Position numbers and translations under genes: made by a program. This document shows, piece after piece, positions 23,301 through 38,300 of a stretch of 64,000 nucleotides of DNA. The notes beneath the pieces were generated by a model. The model searched no databases and had not been told where the DNA came from. It saw only the letters and a list, made by a program, of their open reading frames with translations. Source of the DNA: Sclerurus mexicanus. Taxonomy: Eukaryota > Chordata > Aves > Passeriformes > Furnariidae. Position 1 is the stretch's first letter; every line of letters begins with the position of its first letter. The stretch is from the NCBI GenBank assembly GCA_013396755.1, contig VWZF01006750.1, positions 2,148,586-2,212,585 on the forward strand, read 5' to 3'.

Positions 23301-26300
23301 TAAGCCTGTAGCAGTCAAGCACAAACTTAGGATCTCAAAGAACAGAGTCCAAGAATGAGACCACAAAGCTATCAGGGCATTTCAGCAACCTGCTTGGTCA
23401 CAAGCACACCTGTGGTGAACCGTTTCTCTTACTAAAGCCAAGTAGTCATTTTCCTATCAACTGCTTTTTAATCTCCTCTTTCAGAATCTGTCTCGGTTTT
23501 AAACCTCAAGATTTTGTTTTGGCCTTTGGTACACCAACACAGACCTAGAGGATCCCCTCCGAAGTCAGTGAAGAATGTGGTGCTAAAATCCTTTCCTTTT
23601 GCACAGCATAGGAAGGAGACTATAAATCTGTTTATTTCTAGTCTTCTGACACTGTCTTCAGGGCTCCACTAGTTCAGGGAGTTCTGCCAGGTTTCTTCCA
23701 GCTCTTTGCGGCACCTTTGAAGGTTGACTGCTTCTGGCTGAACTTGCTTGACACTGTCACCTTTTTTGCTCTGTGCAACGTGTCTTCATGCAACTGGCAC
23801 AACTCCAGTGTCCAATAAAATTCTAGTAGTGTCTGGCTCTGGTCTTGTAAATATTTGCAGGAAGAGCCACTATTTCAGGCCTAATTAATCACTTTGAAAT
23901 TCATTATATTGCCCTCACACGTGGGCCCTCCCACTGGTGCACTATACTGTGAATATTTTAGGGACTGTTTGCAATCATCTGCAAACAATGTAAGGTACTT
24001 TTTATGGAGGAGACACACCTTTTTTGATTGGCATTGAAATGATGCTGGATTTGACAAAGCGCCTTATGTTAATGAGTGCTGGAAATCTGACTCAAATAAT
24101 ACAGGCTTCCTTCAGAAGTGTTCATCTTGTTTTATTCTGGTATATCGTGTTATATTTCAGATTACATATTTTGACACTGTATAAGCTAAACATGTGCCAC
24201 AAACTTAATTTGGGTGACTGTTACACTCCTGTCTACATGGTTTTAATTTTAGTCTTCAAGAGATTTTGCTCCCATGAACCCTTGCAAAAGTCATTGGTTC
24301 TTTGGTACCTTCAATTCACATCTGGAGAAAAACCACACATTGTTCTCTACGAGATTTCTTTTAATTTGGTGAGAAAATAGGTGTTTTGGCAAAAGGGTTT
24401 TACAGGGATAAACATGCAACTTCATAAAAGCATTACAGCAGATTACCAGGACTAACAAACATTTGCTATAGTAAGGAACTTTTGTTACACCCAACAAACA
24501 CAAACTCCATACCAATTCAGAAAATAAGTGTTTAAGTCACCCACAAGAGGAAGAAAAGACTAAACAAAGAGAGATTAAGAGAAGAAAGAATAAAGAGAGA
24601 AAAAGAGGGGAAAGAGAACATAGTTACCATGTAGAAGGTCACATGTTGATGGCTTTGAGGAGAACAGACTAGAGCCCGCAATGGAGACCTTGTGCTGCCT
24701 CTTTATCTGCTCTGGTCCCTGTGATCAAACCCCCCAGGTGGAGCCTCTGACCCCCCAGCCACTGTGGGGTCCCAGGCTGGGGTGAGGGGCTGTGTTCTCA
24801 CCGTCCCTGCCAATCCAGGCTGGATCAGGGGCTCCAGGGGGCATGGTGGGGTGGTCACCAGGCAGGCCACCCTTGACTGGCTTCTGTGGCCATGTGGCTG
24901 CAGCCCCTGTGCCCTGAGCAGATCCCACCATGAGCCTGCAGCCACAGCCCACCCCTGCCCCTACCCACACACTCACAAATAAACCGACCCATCAGTTAGT
25001 GGGGTATAAATCTAGTCTCTGACACTGACACCTTATTTTGGCTGCTGACCTATATTAAAGGCTATAAGGACCCAGTCCTGACTGATACTGGCAATCCTGA
25101 CCAGCACCTCACAAAGCTCATCAGCAGAGATACAGAGTTAAGGGCCTAAAGGTTCATCAGTATCTACAACTCTTACTTCAAATGAGCCCCCTTCTGCAGC
25201 ATTAAGGTCACATGCCCAACATTTTGCATGATGAACCAGAAAGAAATTACACATGTTTTATATTTCAGACAGATGTTAGATAACATGCTAATTAAAATAC
25301 ATGAGTAGTCTGAGATCAGGTTTAGTGAGGTTATTTAAATTTTTAAATATGAGCAAGCATTTTGTCACACTCCATGTCTCATTCCTCATTCATATGGGAA
25401 TCTCCATATGAAGTCATGTCGCTAAATTATCATCACATCTCCTGTGGGGTCAGGACATTAAGCTGTACCACTGTCTATTTGTCATCTCATGGAACAGGTT
25501 TAAGTCTATGCTCATGCTCAAGTCAAACTTGGATGCTGCTCTTCGAATGTACCATATTTCATGCTAATACCATAAATGTTGTCATCAGAAACTCATAAGC
25601 ACCAAGTTTGTTTTAATCTTGTTTTCTTCTGCAGACCTGAAAGGAAGTGTGACCAGCCAATGTGCGAAGAGCACGAAGATGAGAGAATTAATATCTACTG
25701 TCTGAACTGTGAAATGCCCACCTGCTCCTTGTGCAAAGTCTTTGGTGCTCACAAAGACTGTCAAGTTGCTCCTCTCACAAATGTTTACCAACAGCAGAAG
25801 GTAAATATCTTTGTGTATCTCATAGTCCTCACAGAAACTGACAGGACCACACACATGAGAGTGGGCTTCCTATGAGTTTCCAAAAGCATCTGGGGGTGCC
25901 TTTGGGACTCCTGTGTGTGAGTGAAAGGCTCTTATAAATCTGTCGGAACTGCTTAGAAATACAGAAAAATAAATTTATGAGAGATTACACAGAAAGATAT
26001 TGCATCATCACAAATGTTGTAATGAGCAAACATTTTAGAGTGCAATTTGATGAGAAGCTGGGGATCTCTCTTTCGACGTTCCTAACACTTTTTTTCCACT
26101 ACTTTTAGATCAGACAAATGAATGGGATTTCCAATACATGAACTGAAAAGGGAACAGGCCATTTCAAATCAAGTAGTTTTCTATCAGGCACTTTTGCATT
26201 TAAGCATCCCATTTTTAAGAAAAGTTAAGTGAAAAACCTCTTCCTGCAAGTAAATGCAGGAATATTCAATAGTTGGCAGCACAGGATGTACCTAATATCC

Positions 26301-29300
26301 TCTGCCCTTGCTGTCACCAGTAAAAGACTTGTTTATTTTTAATACAGTATTAATTTAAAACCTGACTCACTGGGTTATCCTCCTGAGATAAACAGCTCAT
26401 TTTTCTGGAGGGCCCCAGTGAGGCAAGCAATCAGACAGGCCAAGTTTGCAATCCCAGCCTCCAACTTTGTCACACAGATGCGTGTGTGTGGAAACTACAA
26501 ATGAGAAGTTGCTTTAGGAAAGTAGTTACAAACATCCTTTTCAATCAAAAAAGGTGGGAGCAGGAGGAGAAGTTTATTGGACTGAATCCATGCCCCCAGT
26601 CACTCCTTTTGCATGGAGATTTACAAGCTGTGGTTTCCTTCCCAGAGTGCCTGTGAGAAGGGGCTGTGATGCCCAAGAAGGGAGGTGTAAGTTGGAGGCT
26701 GCAGGATGCGTGCTTCAAAGGATCCTTTACAAAGCTGTGGAGGCCACATACACCCTTGTCTCTGTTACTACAGTGGTGTGCCAAGGGCCCCTTGCCCTCT
26801 CCAGCATCTTCCCCAAGTTCCCTAGGGACTCTAAGTGTCTCTGTCTCTCATAAGGAGACCTCATAGTCCTCTCCATCCCCACACTCAGGTCTTTTCTTTC
26901 CTCCATTCATTTCCCTTGTGCCAGTGGCTCAGCCTCCACCTTCTTCTCCTCATTTTCTCCCTTCCCCTCTCACCAAAGCCCCAGATCCACTTCCCACATG
27001 GCAGGAACTCAGTAACACCTTGGTTCCTCCAGGTCCATGGGCCACCTCTTCTCCTCTCCAAGGCCAAAGGCTACAGTCCTCAAGGAAATACCACAGTGGT
27101 GTGACTAGACCCAGACACTGAAGAAAACAACTCCCCAGAGACAAAGTCTTTTCTCTCAACAAACCCAAATGAAGTATTTTGGGTCTGTTGAAACAGGTCT
27201 TCAGACAAAAGTACCTAGATTTTCCTAGAAAAAAAGGTGCTTCCTCCTCTCCAGTTTCTTCTCTATTAAAAGTTTCAAAGCTACAGTTTCTTCTCCACTA
27301 AAAGTTCCTAAATGTCGGTGTTTTCATAGTGTGTTGAGAAAGGAAACAAATGTCAAAGTACTGGCAGGTATCTTGTGGACACATAGAGCTCCAATTTTCC
27401 TCATTTCTGGTGGAAAGACAAGCTAATAGCCCCATATGGCTTGTCTCCTGCTCCCTGCTGTTAGATGTGCCACCCTGAAGTGGGACAGTATCTAAACCAT
27501 TATGCTTGCTCTCTCCCTGCTGTCTAGTCTGAGCTGAGTGATGGCATCGCAGTTCTGGTGGGGAGCAATGACAGAGTGCAAGGGATAGTCACACAGCTGG
27601 AGGAGACCTGCAAGACGGTTGAGGTAGGTACCACCTCTTTAAAAGCTGCTATTTCAGTGTGAAGTCCCATCTTTTAAACTTCTGGTAGTGATGATTCTCT
27701 AACAGACCTCACTTGATCTAAATAGATTCCCACACCATTTCACTAAACCATTACTTGTGGCTTTGTACATTTCCTCAACCAAAGGATAGATCCTGCTCAG
27801 CACCTCTGACCTTGGCCATGTGGTGGAGGATAAAGAGTAAGGATAATTGATATCAACACGTCTTGCTCAACATTCTTAGTGTAATAGGATATCATTGAAT
27901 TTAAAAGCAGATCAAATAAAATGCTGTCAACTCCCAGCTCATTTAACTTCTAATATTAGGTTCTAGAGCTGTAAAAGACCAGTATTAGTCTGAAGCCTAA
28001 GTGGTTCTGTGAAGAGAGCCTTAGTCTATGCCACAGAATAGGCCCAGCATGGCTCACAGGTATGTCTGAGCTCTGTATTTGGTTGCTTTGCCTTCTGCAC
28101 AGAAGTAGTATCTTAATATACTTACATTGTCCTTTAGGGAGATTTGTTTTATTGTTCATGGGAGGGAAGAGTTCTCACTGAATTTTCTAGTAAAGGCCAT
28201 ACTGTGAAAGAGCTGGAATCAGTTTTGTGTCATTCAATAGCAGAAGTGGCTTTCATTTCCTCTGAGAGCTTTGCATCAGCAAAGCAAATATAAATATCAA
28301 CTTTGACCAATTTGAGCAACACAGAGCAATAGGCTGAAAGGAGCTCGTATGAATTGATTTTGTGATCAGAGTTTGATGAAGCATCTAGTGAAGGAATGCA
28401 TCCCTCTCAGCCCAATTAGAATTATATTGACCCTTCAGAGCTGGAGCAGAAAAGAGAAACAGTAGAGAAAAGGAAGTTAATCCAAAATGTATAGATTCTA
28501 ACTGGTAAGAAAAATTGATTACACAGTCTATGTACGCAGTTCCCCAAGGCTCCTATTTCCTCAGAGCAAGGGAGAACAAAAATTATCCTAGTTTGGTTCA
28601 AAGAACGTAAAACATTAGCACTACTAAATGAGAGAGCGTGTCAGTGGCAGTGAAAACTTTGTAGTCAAAAAGCCTTCACATCGCAAGGATGAAATTGGCT
28701 TCTATCAGGACTTTGCAGACAAAAACAAGCCTTTCATGTAGGTTAACTGCAGAAATTTGAATAATACAAAAGCAAAAGTTTACACTCATTTAAGCTGAAC
28801 TAGCTGAACCAGAAACAAAGTTTCAAACATCTAGTCGGAAGTCTGGAGAAAACATTGTGCTAAAAATACCTTAAGAAATAAAGCAGTGTCTAAAACTAGC
28901 TTTCTCAGAGTTGTCCACTCCGTTTTCAGTCTAACCTTTAAAGTCAAAGCCCAAAGAAAGTGCAGCCATTTTACCTTCAGATGTTTTTGCAGGTTTTTTA
29001 CCTTTAAAGTCAAAGATTGCAGAAAATAGAAGATCTGAGTTTACCCTGGCACTTCCATGTTACATTTCAAGCAAATCACATTTCCTACCATACAAGAGCT
29101 TTGTCTGAATTTACATCATTTTGTCCTTGAAGATGAAAAGCAACAGCTGTAACTGAGAAATGTTCACACATGGAAATAACATTTACAATTCAGGATTGTT
29201 TCTTCTCTCTAACACTTGGCAGAGAACAAAAAATACCTGCTTTAGTAGAAAATACACAATCATTTTCCTTTTAGCTGAAGTAAGTAATACCCTACAGTTC

Positions 29301-32300
29301 AATATTTGGCTATTGTTCCTATTCAAACCTAAAAAACCAGGAAAACAACAATAAATTTAATCAATACTTGTATAGCTTTTAGCTGATTGAAAGGTAGACC
29401 AAATCCACATATTTTACTGAAAATTGAGAAAGGAATATAAAATACTAAGTACTGGAAAACTATAATAAATAATTAAGTAGTGTTTAGCCCTGTAAATAAT
29501 ATGAGTCCAATAATGAAGAAAAATTACAGTGTTTCTTTCAAATGCTAATAGCATAGGCCAGTCAACACAGATCCTTTGGAACAAGCAGTGAGTCTCATGC
29601 TCAGTGGCAAGGACTCCTTTCCTTTTGCTGTAGCTGTGCTTTAAAAAAACAAAAAGGCTGGGAATTGTTAAAATGGAAAGTCACATATTTGTTAACCTTT
29701 TTGATTACGCAGAATCTGATTAGGGTAATTCCATCAGGCAGAGACTTCGTATGTGAACATTTTATGCAAAAAGCGAATATTTCAGAAATATTTCAGCATT
29801 TGCAGTTAGGAACCTGTTTTGCACTCTCACTCTTGAGATTCACAACTCTGTAATATCTACTGGCAGGAATTATTTTATATTAAAGCTTAGAGTAGGGAAG
29901 GATCTCTCAGGGCACCCTGCTATCATTTGCTTGCTCTTCTTCCCCTAACACTTGTCCTGTGTCAAATGACAAAGATAGCACACACCTGTCTTGAAGTCAA
30001 GGTTGTTTTACAAGTGATCTGAATGACATTTCACAAGGAGAAAGCTAGCAAAGAGTGAAAGAAGAGAAGAAAATTGTTTGAGGTGAGAACAACAGAATGA
30101 CACCCAGGAACCATGACACACTTTGTTTGAAATCTTCCTTAACTCCACTTTGTAACTGCACTAATCAGGAATTTCTGGGAAGTGGCAGGACCTTCAGAAG
30201 GTCAGGACAATCCTGCACCCCTTCTAGGAGTTTTAAATTAGGAATGCCTGTTTTGCCTAGCCTTCTTCATTGGGAAGCAGAAGCGGATACTTGGGTCAAT
30301 GCAACAAGATGTGTATTCACTTCCCCCCACTCCCCCCCCCAACAATGCAGACAGTGAGTTTTGGCCAAATGTACATATTTGAATTTTCTTTCTCCCTTGA
30401 ATGATACAGAACAGAGTGTCACCACTTGTAGGAATGAGCTCTGACTGAAAGTCAAGGAAAAAGGGAGATTCTCTCTGGCCAAGTACTAGGAGTAACCAGT
30501 CTTATCACTTTCAAAATTACTGTGGGACTGTTAATAATCCTGTGCTGCCAGGATCTCAGCATTATGCCTCAAGGGCCAAAGATGAGGAATTGATTCAGCC
30601 TCAGTTCCTAGTAAAGAGATTTAAATAATCACCACGATTCACAACCAGGTATAACCGCAATAAGGTTATGCCCTGGAGCACACAGATGACTCAAGTACTT
30701 CTATTTGGTAGACCTCAGACATTATACATAACCTGTCTCCCATTTCCTCCCCATAAATCCTCCCTTACAAGTGCAGTTTCTTCTTTTTAGAGAGCGCTCA
30801 ATGCAGCAGTCATCAAGCCCATCCTCCTTACTCAGTGAAATATGCTGTTGTCTCGTTGGAAGGACAATAAAAGTGTCTCAAAAAATGATGTGAAAATTGG
30901 TGCCTGAGCTCAGGGTTGGAAACTGATTCCTCTTTCTTTTCTTTGTGCTTCTGTCACACACCATTTTCTTCGCAGAACCTCCATCTTTTTCAGTGCACAG
31001 TAAATGGAGTATAATGGACACCTATTGTCTAAATAGAGTCTAAGAAGGTGTATGTGAAAAGCAAGCCAGCCAGGATTGTTCCAGGTACTCTGGTAGAAAA
31101 AGAAAATTCTCCAGAGCTGATTTGAGATGACCGCTCCTTTTAAACCATTCTGTTCACGCAAATGAACCCGCTGCTAATACGGTGGGAGCTCTTGCTTTTT
31201 TCTGCAGCCTTTGATGTATCACTACAGACATCATAAATACCTTTTACATTTTTTAGTAGACTGATGAGTTATACAATAACCTGTTTGGGGGCTTTCAGTG
31301 GCTTGAAATTCAGAGTTTGAGAACAGTTTTAAAACTTTTGTTCCAATAGCTTGGACTTTGAAAATTATAAAAGTCTCTGGGGTCATTCAGAATCCTTTGC
31401 ACTGTTCAGAAAGAGAAATTTCTTTGATGAAAATGCTTCCAAGTAACTGTAAAAATAGAAACTCTTTTAAGAACATAACATGTTTAACATAAACCAAATG
31501 ATTCACAGGAATGCTGCAGACGACAGAAAGAGCAGTTGTGTGAAAAATTTGATTATCTCTATTCTGTCCTGGAAGAAAGAAAAAATGAGATGACACAAAT
31601 AATCACTAGAACCCAAGAGGAGAAACTGGAACACGTTCGCTCCCTGATGAAGAAATACGCAGATCATTTGGAAGCTGTGTCAAAACTAGTTGAATCAGGA
31701 ATCCAGTTCATGGAAGAACCAGAAATGGCCGTGTTTTTGCAGGTATAAAGTCTATAAAAAGAAATACAAAAAGAATGATGAGTTTATTGATACACTATGT
31801 AAGCATGTCTCAATTTTAGGCCCATTCAGAATTTCGTTATCTTTAAGTGAACATTTATACAAATTCATTTTTAAAACATTTGAATCAGCTCAGACAAATG
31901 ACTAGTCTTCTTGTGAAAAGTATCCAGATCTAGAACATAAGTATTTGCTAGTTGCACCCAAATATAATATCCTGTGCATGAATTTCTGGTCCCCAAATAA
32001 ACAGGAATTTAAATATTTTCCCACAAATCTTTATTTTCCTACCAATATCATGGTGGGACAATATGTTCATCTGTACATGAATTACTGTGAATTATGGGTT
32101 TCATTTGCATATTGGCAAAGTGATTAACATTTCAAGAATTAAATATTTATGTTCTAAGTTACATTCTTATGCCTTTATTTATTTTTTTCCTTCTGTTTTC
32201 TTACTATAAACTTAGGAGCAGTGAGCAGGAAACCATTAGCAGCCTGCCTACTGAATTCATTGATGTGGGATTTTTGTCTTGCAAGTTTTACAATTCCTCT

Positions 32301-35300
32301 ATATTAAAATCTGGAAGAGTATTTTCTACAAAACAAAACCTTCAAACAAACAAAGAAATTAAAAACCCAAACTCCAAAACAAACCAACCCAACTTCCACT
32401 TATTTTCATCAAAGAATTGCCTTAGAAGAGAATAATATTCTTTTAAGACAAATAGAATCTTGTCTCTCCAGAAGCCATGCCCTTATGAATAGTCAAAGAT
32501 ATAGCTATTGTGACTAAAGATGGTAGTGTAATGATTGCCTTCTACCACAAACCCAGCAAAAAAAGAGGGAAAATGTTTCCATTTTGTTTCTTTTTAACAA
32601 TTCTACATATTTCCCATCATATTCAGGTTTAAATTAAAAGGTCTTCCACGAACTAAAACGTTTACTCGGCTGTGCACTAACTACCATCCCAATTTGATCT
32701 TATTCATAGATGTCATAGCTGTCATTTATTAGATCCGTATTAGCACGTTTAGAAGCAGCCAGGGTAAGGATTAGATCTAAATGCATAACACTTCTAAAAA
32801 AATGGAACCATTTAAGAAGTCAGTTATTTCCTTTTTGTTTTCACAGAATGCCAAAACATTGCTACAAAAGTAAGTATTTAAACTTTAGTCTTGTTCTTTC
32901 TAATCAATTACAAATTATAAATTATCTGCAAATCCAAATGCCAATAACCAATCTCTGTTTTAGAATTACTGAAGCTTCTAAAGGATTTCAAATGGAAAAA
33001 ATAGAGGATGGGTATGAAAATATGAACCAGTTCACAGTGAACCTCAGTAGAGAAGAAAAGATAATACGAGAAATTGATTTTGACAGAGGTATGTAATTTA
33101 TTTCACCAAAATTGCTTTCTTAAGTTGCAGTTGTGTGGGATTTACATGATGATACTGAGTAGGAAACCTTGAATCAGATATTCCTCTCCATCCCAAAATG
33201 AAACCAGAGCATTTTGTATTAATTATCATCAAAACCAAAAATCCATCATAGTTAAAAAACCCCACATAACCTGTTAACACCATTAATCTTACTGTTTATG
33301 TGGTCTCAACCCTTTACTGAGTCTATAGTCATGTGACTGACTGACTCCTCATGTGAAGAGACCACAAAATTAAGCTTTTGTCTCATTCTGTAAAGTCCTT
33401 TTTCTTCTCTAAAATATATCATTATTATATGACCTGTCTTCTCTAGAAAGTCATTAAAGAAATAGAATGTTTACTACTAAAAGAAGAACTTATGCAATAC
33501 ACTTGTTAAAAAATTCTATTCTTATAATAATCAAGAAACATAACAGAAATATAGTTGAATTTCAACACCACAGAGTTACAGAGGGAAGCAAAAATTGTCA
33601 TAATCTTTCATGCATTTAACACCTTGGTCATGTAATTTTTCATGACATCATGATTAAAAATTCTTAATATATCTATAGAATATTGCAAAGTTATGATTCT
33701 ACATTAACCAAAGTAGCCTGAAATCTAGGCTCACCTATGTTTTGCCTTACAGAGCAAGCCACAAAAAATTTACAGCAATGAATATTTCAAATAAGCAGAT
33801 CTGTCCTATTAATAGCCAATGTCAATCATCACCTGGTTACCTCTAATTTTCTTGCTAGCACTGGATTCTGCTACATTTGCATTTACCTTTGTCACCTCAG
33901 TTAAGACTCCTGCAATTGTCACCCATCTCTTACTCCCCTGCCACAATGAAATTCAGAATTCATGGCTGTTCCCTAGGACGGACCCTGCATGTCCTCTTGT
34001 GGGTCTTGGTCTGTAGGCTGGGATCCACAAACTGCCCGTACTTGGCACATGGGTCAGCAGGACAGCAGCTGTGGCACCAGTCAGCAGCAGAGGAGCAGAG
34101 CCTTGAACCTCCAGGGATTTGTCCCAGGAGTAACAAACCTTAGTCACTGCCTCATACCTAGTTCATGCCTGTGATCAGCCACAGCTGTCACGTCCCTGCC
34201 CAATACACGCATTTGCCAAGATCATGACCCTGTGCTCTGGACACACACCCCCTCCATGTGATGGGGAATGTGACACCCACTTCTTGGGAACAAGGCATTA
34301 GCAAGAACTTTGGCAACTGATAATTCACTCCTGCATTTTCAACTCCTACTACAGTCAGTGAGGTGCTCTGCACCATGGGACACGGAAGCAGAGGCAGCAG
34401 TCTTGTTTATAGGAGTGTGTTTGCCTGCAGAAACATTTCTCCATTATGTGGGTGTTACTTGGTTTGCAGATCTACATTCCTTCTACATAATCAGGCAGAA
34501 CCTTAACCTGTGCATAATTTGAAGCTTGGGTTGATGCACACGTCTAAGTTTATTTCTCTGAAGAGCTAGGATGACTCTAAGCAATGTCCAATGTTTGTTA
34601 GGATGAAGAGTGTGGTTATGCAAAAGAAAATTCATTGTTAGAAGGCTTACCCTGGAAAAAAGCAGAGCCACAACTGCAGACCACAGGATGTGTCAGATGG
34701 CACAAAAGCAATGGTTTGACCAAGTTTGACAGTCTGGTTTTAGGGATGTTGGTATCCCAAACCTCCAGTCACATATTGCAAAGCACTAGTCTGGTAAATA
34801 TTTGTGATGACAGCTTTAATGGCATTTAAAACAAGCCTATACCTAGAATTGGAAGAGGGACTTTTTTTCTGGCAGATTGTGCCACATCCCAGATATCCTT
34901 TCCCCCAGAAGATAACAGGGCCATGCTGCACATCCTTCACAAGGATAACTGCATTCACAGGACTTTCTGTACTCCTCCCCATGGAAAGGGCCAGCTAAAT
35001 ACTTTAACCAGGATGTGTGTTTAGTGTCTTCCCTGCCACAAAGCACCTTCTGGCAGCTCCATGGCAATGCCCAGTCCAGACTGGTGGGAGCAGGCTCCTC
35101 ACCAAAACCTTCTCTGCCAGGCAGCAGATCATCAGTGGCTTTGCAATGCAATTGCAAATGGCTTTTTAATTACACAGAGACTGTAGCCATCTTTATGTGG
35201 TGCTCAGCCCTGTCTTTTTGACATGTGTCCCTCTCAGAGGAGGAGGGAGAAGAAGAGGAGAAGACAGAAGATGATGAAGATTTGGATGAAGTCCACACAG

Positions 35301-38300
35301 AGTCATCTGGAGAGGAGGAAGAAGAGGAAGAGGTGGAGGAGGAAGGGGCTGAGACGGCATCACAGCCACCTCAGCAAGACCCTGAATCGCAGAGCGCAGT
35401 GGGAGAGCCCCTGGCTGAACCCATTTCAGTGCCACTGCCTGCTGCCCCAGCTGGTCAGGTAAGTGCCTCTGCTGCTCTGCCAGCTATGCTGAGTGAGCCT
35501 GGCACAGCAAGAAAATGCTCCCCTGTGGCCTGTAGGCACCATATGCCAGGAGCAGGACTAAGGGAGTCAATGCACTGGAGAACAAAATTGTTTCTTGCCC
35601 TTGTACACATATATGCAGTTTTACCCTGTCCTCTCAACATATCACTTGATAGGCAAAAAATTATCTGCTAGTTAAATTAAGATATATATGGGATATATAA
35701 GTTATAAACAAAAGAGGTTCTTTTGGGGAGTTAAGTGCATTATAATGGATGTTCTGCTTGCTGTGATTTAACTCAGACTAACTTGTAAATGAGATGGTTG
35801 TTAAAATATTTATACTAAGAGAATTTGACATTCCCTCTGGTTTTAGTGAGCTTTCCACTATCAATTTTTAGATCATACTTCTAATCTGTTTACTGTGAAT
35901 GGCATTTGCTGCCTTCTGCCCTGGTCATCCTAGGGATATGTCTAGGTGAATGCAGGAATATCATACACAAAACAGGAGAGGAAACTGCCTTTTGCAACAT
36001 AGCAGCAAAGAGTTTCAGGGTGTGAATATTTTAGGCCAGCACTTTTTCCTAGGGAATGTGATTAGAACGAGATCATAATTGCTGCATATTCTGAAGCATC
36101 TAAGTTAAAAATATACTTCTTGTGCTACTCTTGTTTGCCTCAGATACAATTAGCTTACCAAATTCTCCTCTTGTGCAATTTACCCAGTGAAGTTGCTGAG
36201 AAGGTAAAGGCTCTTATGAAGATACTTGAGGAGGCTAATTTGAAAACATTAAGAAAACATAAAGAATCTTTGATTTTAGTGAGCTCTCAACATAAAATAA
36301 GGGAAAACAAATATTATAGATTAATTCTTGCTTTGATCTAAAAACATGCGTGAGTTTTCATCCATTGTGTGAAGATGCTCTTAAATAACATTTTATTGAT
36401 TTAACCAAAATTTGTCTTTTGAGGATTTGCACCGACTTAACTAAACGTATGTTCCCTAACTGATGTAGGGCTTTATGAAAACAAGAACTAGACATAAGCA
36501 ATTCCGCCTACTGACATGAATTCTTTCACTTCTAAGGTTAAAATGAGAAAGGTACGGTGTGCTGCTCTAGCAATTGTAAAATGGCATTAGGTATTTGGTG
36601 TGGAGTCAGACATGGCATGTGGGTGTTGTGCTGTGAGGGATACCTGTATTTCAGCTTTTGCCTTCTGGTGTAAGAAAGGCAAAGCAGAAATGCTGTGGTG
36701 ACAGCAGGTAGTGTGTGTGGGAACACAAAAAAGCTTCATGCAGGTAGAGAGGTGTGGTTCAGCTGGCTGCTCCTCTTCCTGGCAGAGCAAATGTGCTTGG
36801 CTTATAGCATTGATGGCAAAGCTGGTGGGCAAATGTTTCTCTCCAGTGCCCTTTTATTACCCTTTTTCTGACTGCTCATATCAAGACTCATTGATAAAGA
36901 TGTTGTTCTTAACACAAAACCCAACAAATCTTTTGAAGGTACCTACACCCATAATTCATGGCTGATACGGGTTCATGAGGTTCTTATGCAGAATTTCTTA
37001 TGCTTTTAGAATTGAATTGGGCATTTATCTGAATTAAGAAACCTCTTGCTCACTCCTTTCTCAGTCAGCACCCCCCTCCCAGCTAGTTCTACTCTCCTGT
37101 TCTATTTTTGGAGCAATTTATTTTCTTTCCCTTGTCTGTGTTATTCAAATGATAGTTGTTTTTGCTTCACATTTTGATTACAATTCTTTCAGACCATATA
37201 TTAGGACAAATCTATGCCTTGCAGTGATACATAACAAGCACAACATGCAGAACAATGTGACTACAGCAGGAAGGTAACGTGGTGCACTCTGCTTGTTCTT
37301 CTCTTTATCTGTCCTGATTAAGGATGTGGTTGTGACACCAAGTGGTTCTCAACAGACCCCAGAGTCTGATACTCAAGTGCCGTCCACAGCAGAAACCATC
37401 GATCCCTTGTTTTACCCTAGCTGGTATAAATCTCAATCACGGCAACCAAGCAGTCCAAGTTCAACCCCGGTGAGTGGGTTGGGGAAAGTAGGGACTCCTG
37501 TTTCTCTGGAAACAAGTGGAAAGAAGGCAGAAGCCCCAACAGCAGCGACAATCGAGGAGAGTGCACCAGGGAGTGGTAAGGAAAGTAATGCCACTGCGGC
37601 GACGTCCAAGGTCAGTGCTTCCGAGGTCACCCCGTGACACGCAGCAAGGCGGGAACAGCAATTGTTAAGGAAAATGTGACTTCATTTTCCTCTGCATGCT
37701 AAAGAATAAAATTTCAAAATTATGTGAACAGCATAAACTGTCATTTCCACAAGTCTGCTGGATTTATAGATGGTTTCAATATGTGACAGGCTGACTCTTC
37801 AACTTCAGAGCAGCGTGCTGATGGTTGCTTGTGCTTAACTGCCAGTGCACCTCGCTTGTGGGAGCTGTTATCCAAGTTGCTCACGCACAGTGGCTCAGGA
37901 GCTGTTGGAGAGGCTGGTGATGTCTCTGCACATCAGATACTTGCATGTGTCAGTAGCAGAGAAATCCTGTGCATGAGATTACTCTTGTCACCTGTTGAAA
38001 GCCTGTGCACATGCCATCCTACTGCAGCTGATTGAGCAGCTATGGCCTGGCTTTGCCTTCTGAAGCTCTATGGCTGCCCCTGGAGTGCACGGCTTCCCCA
38101 CGTGAACACAAAGCTATGCAGACACCCAGGACCTTCTTGTGTGTTTGATCGCCTCTCAATAAGCAGTGTGATTTGCTGGGTTCAGACCTGTGGCTCCAAG
38201 GATTCTTGAGACTTGATTAAAGGAGATCATGAAGATAATACATTCCAGTTCAGTGTTAGACTGCCAGCAGCATGATGGGATAATAGAGACTGATGTGTTG

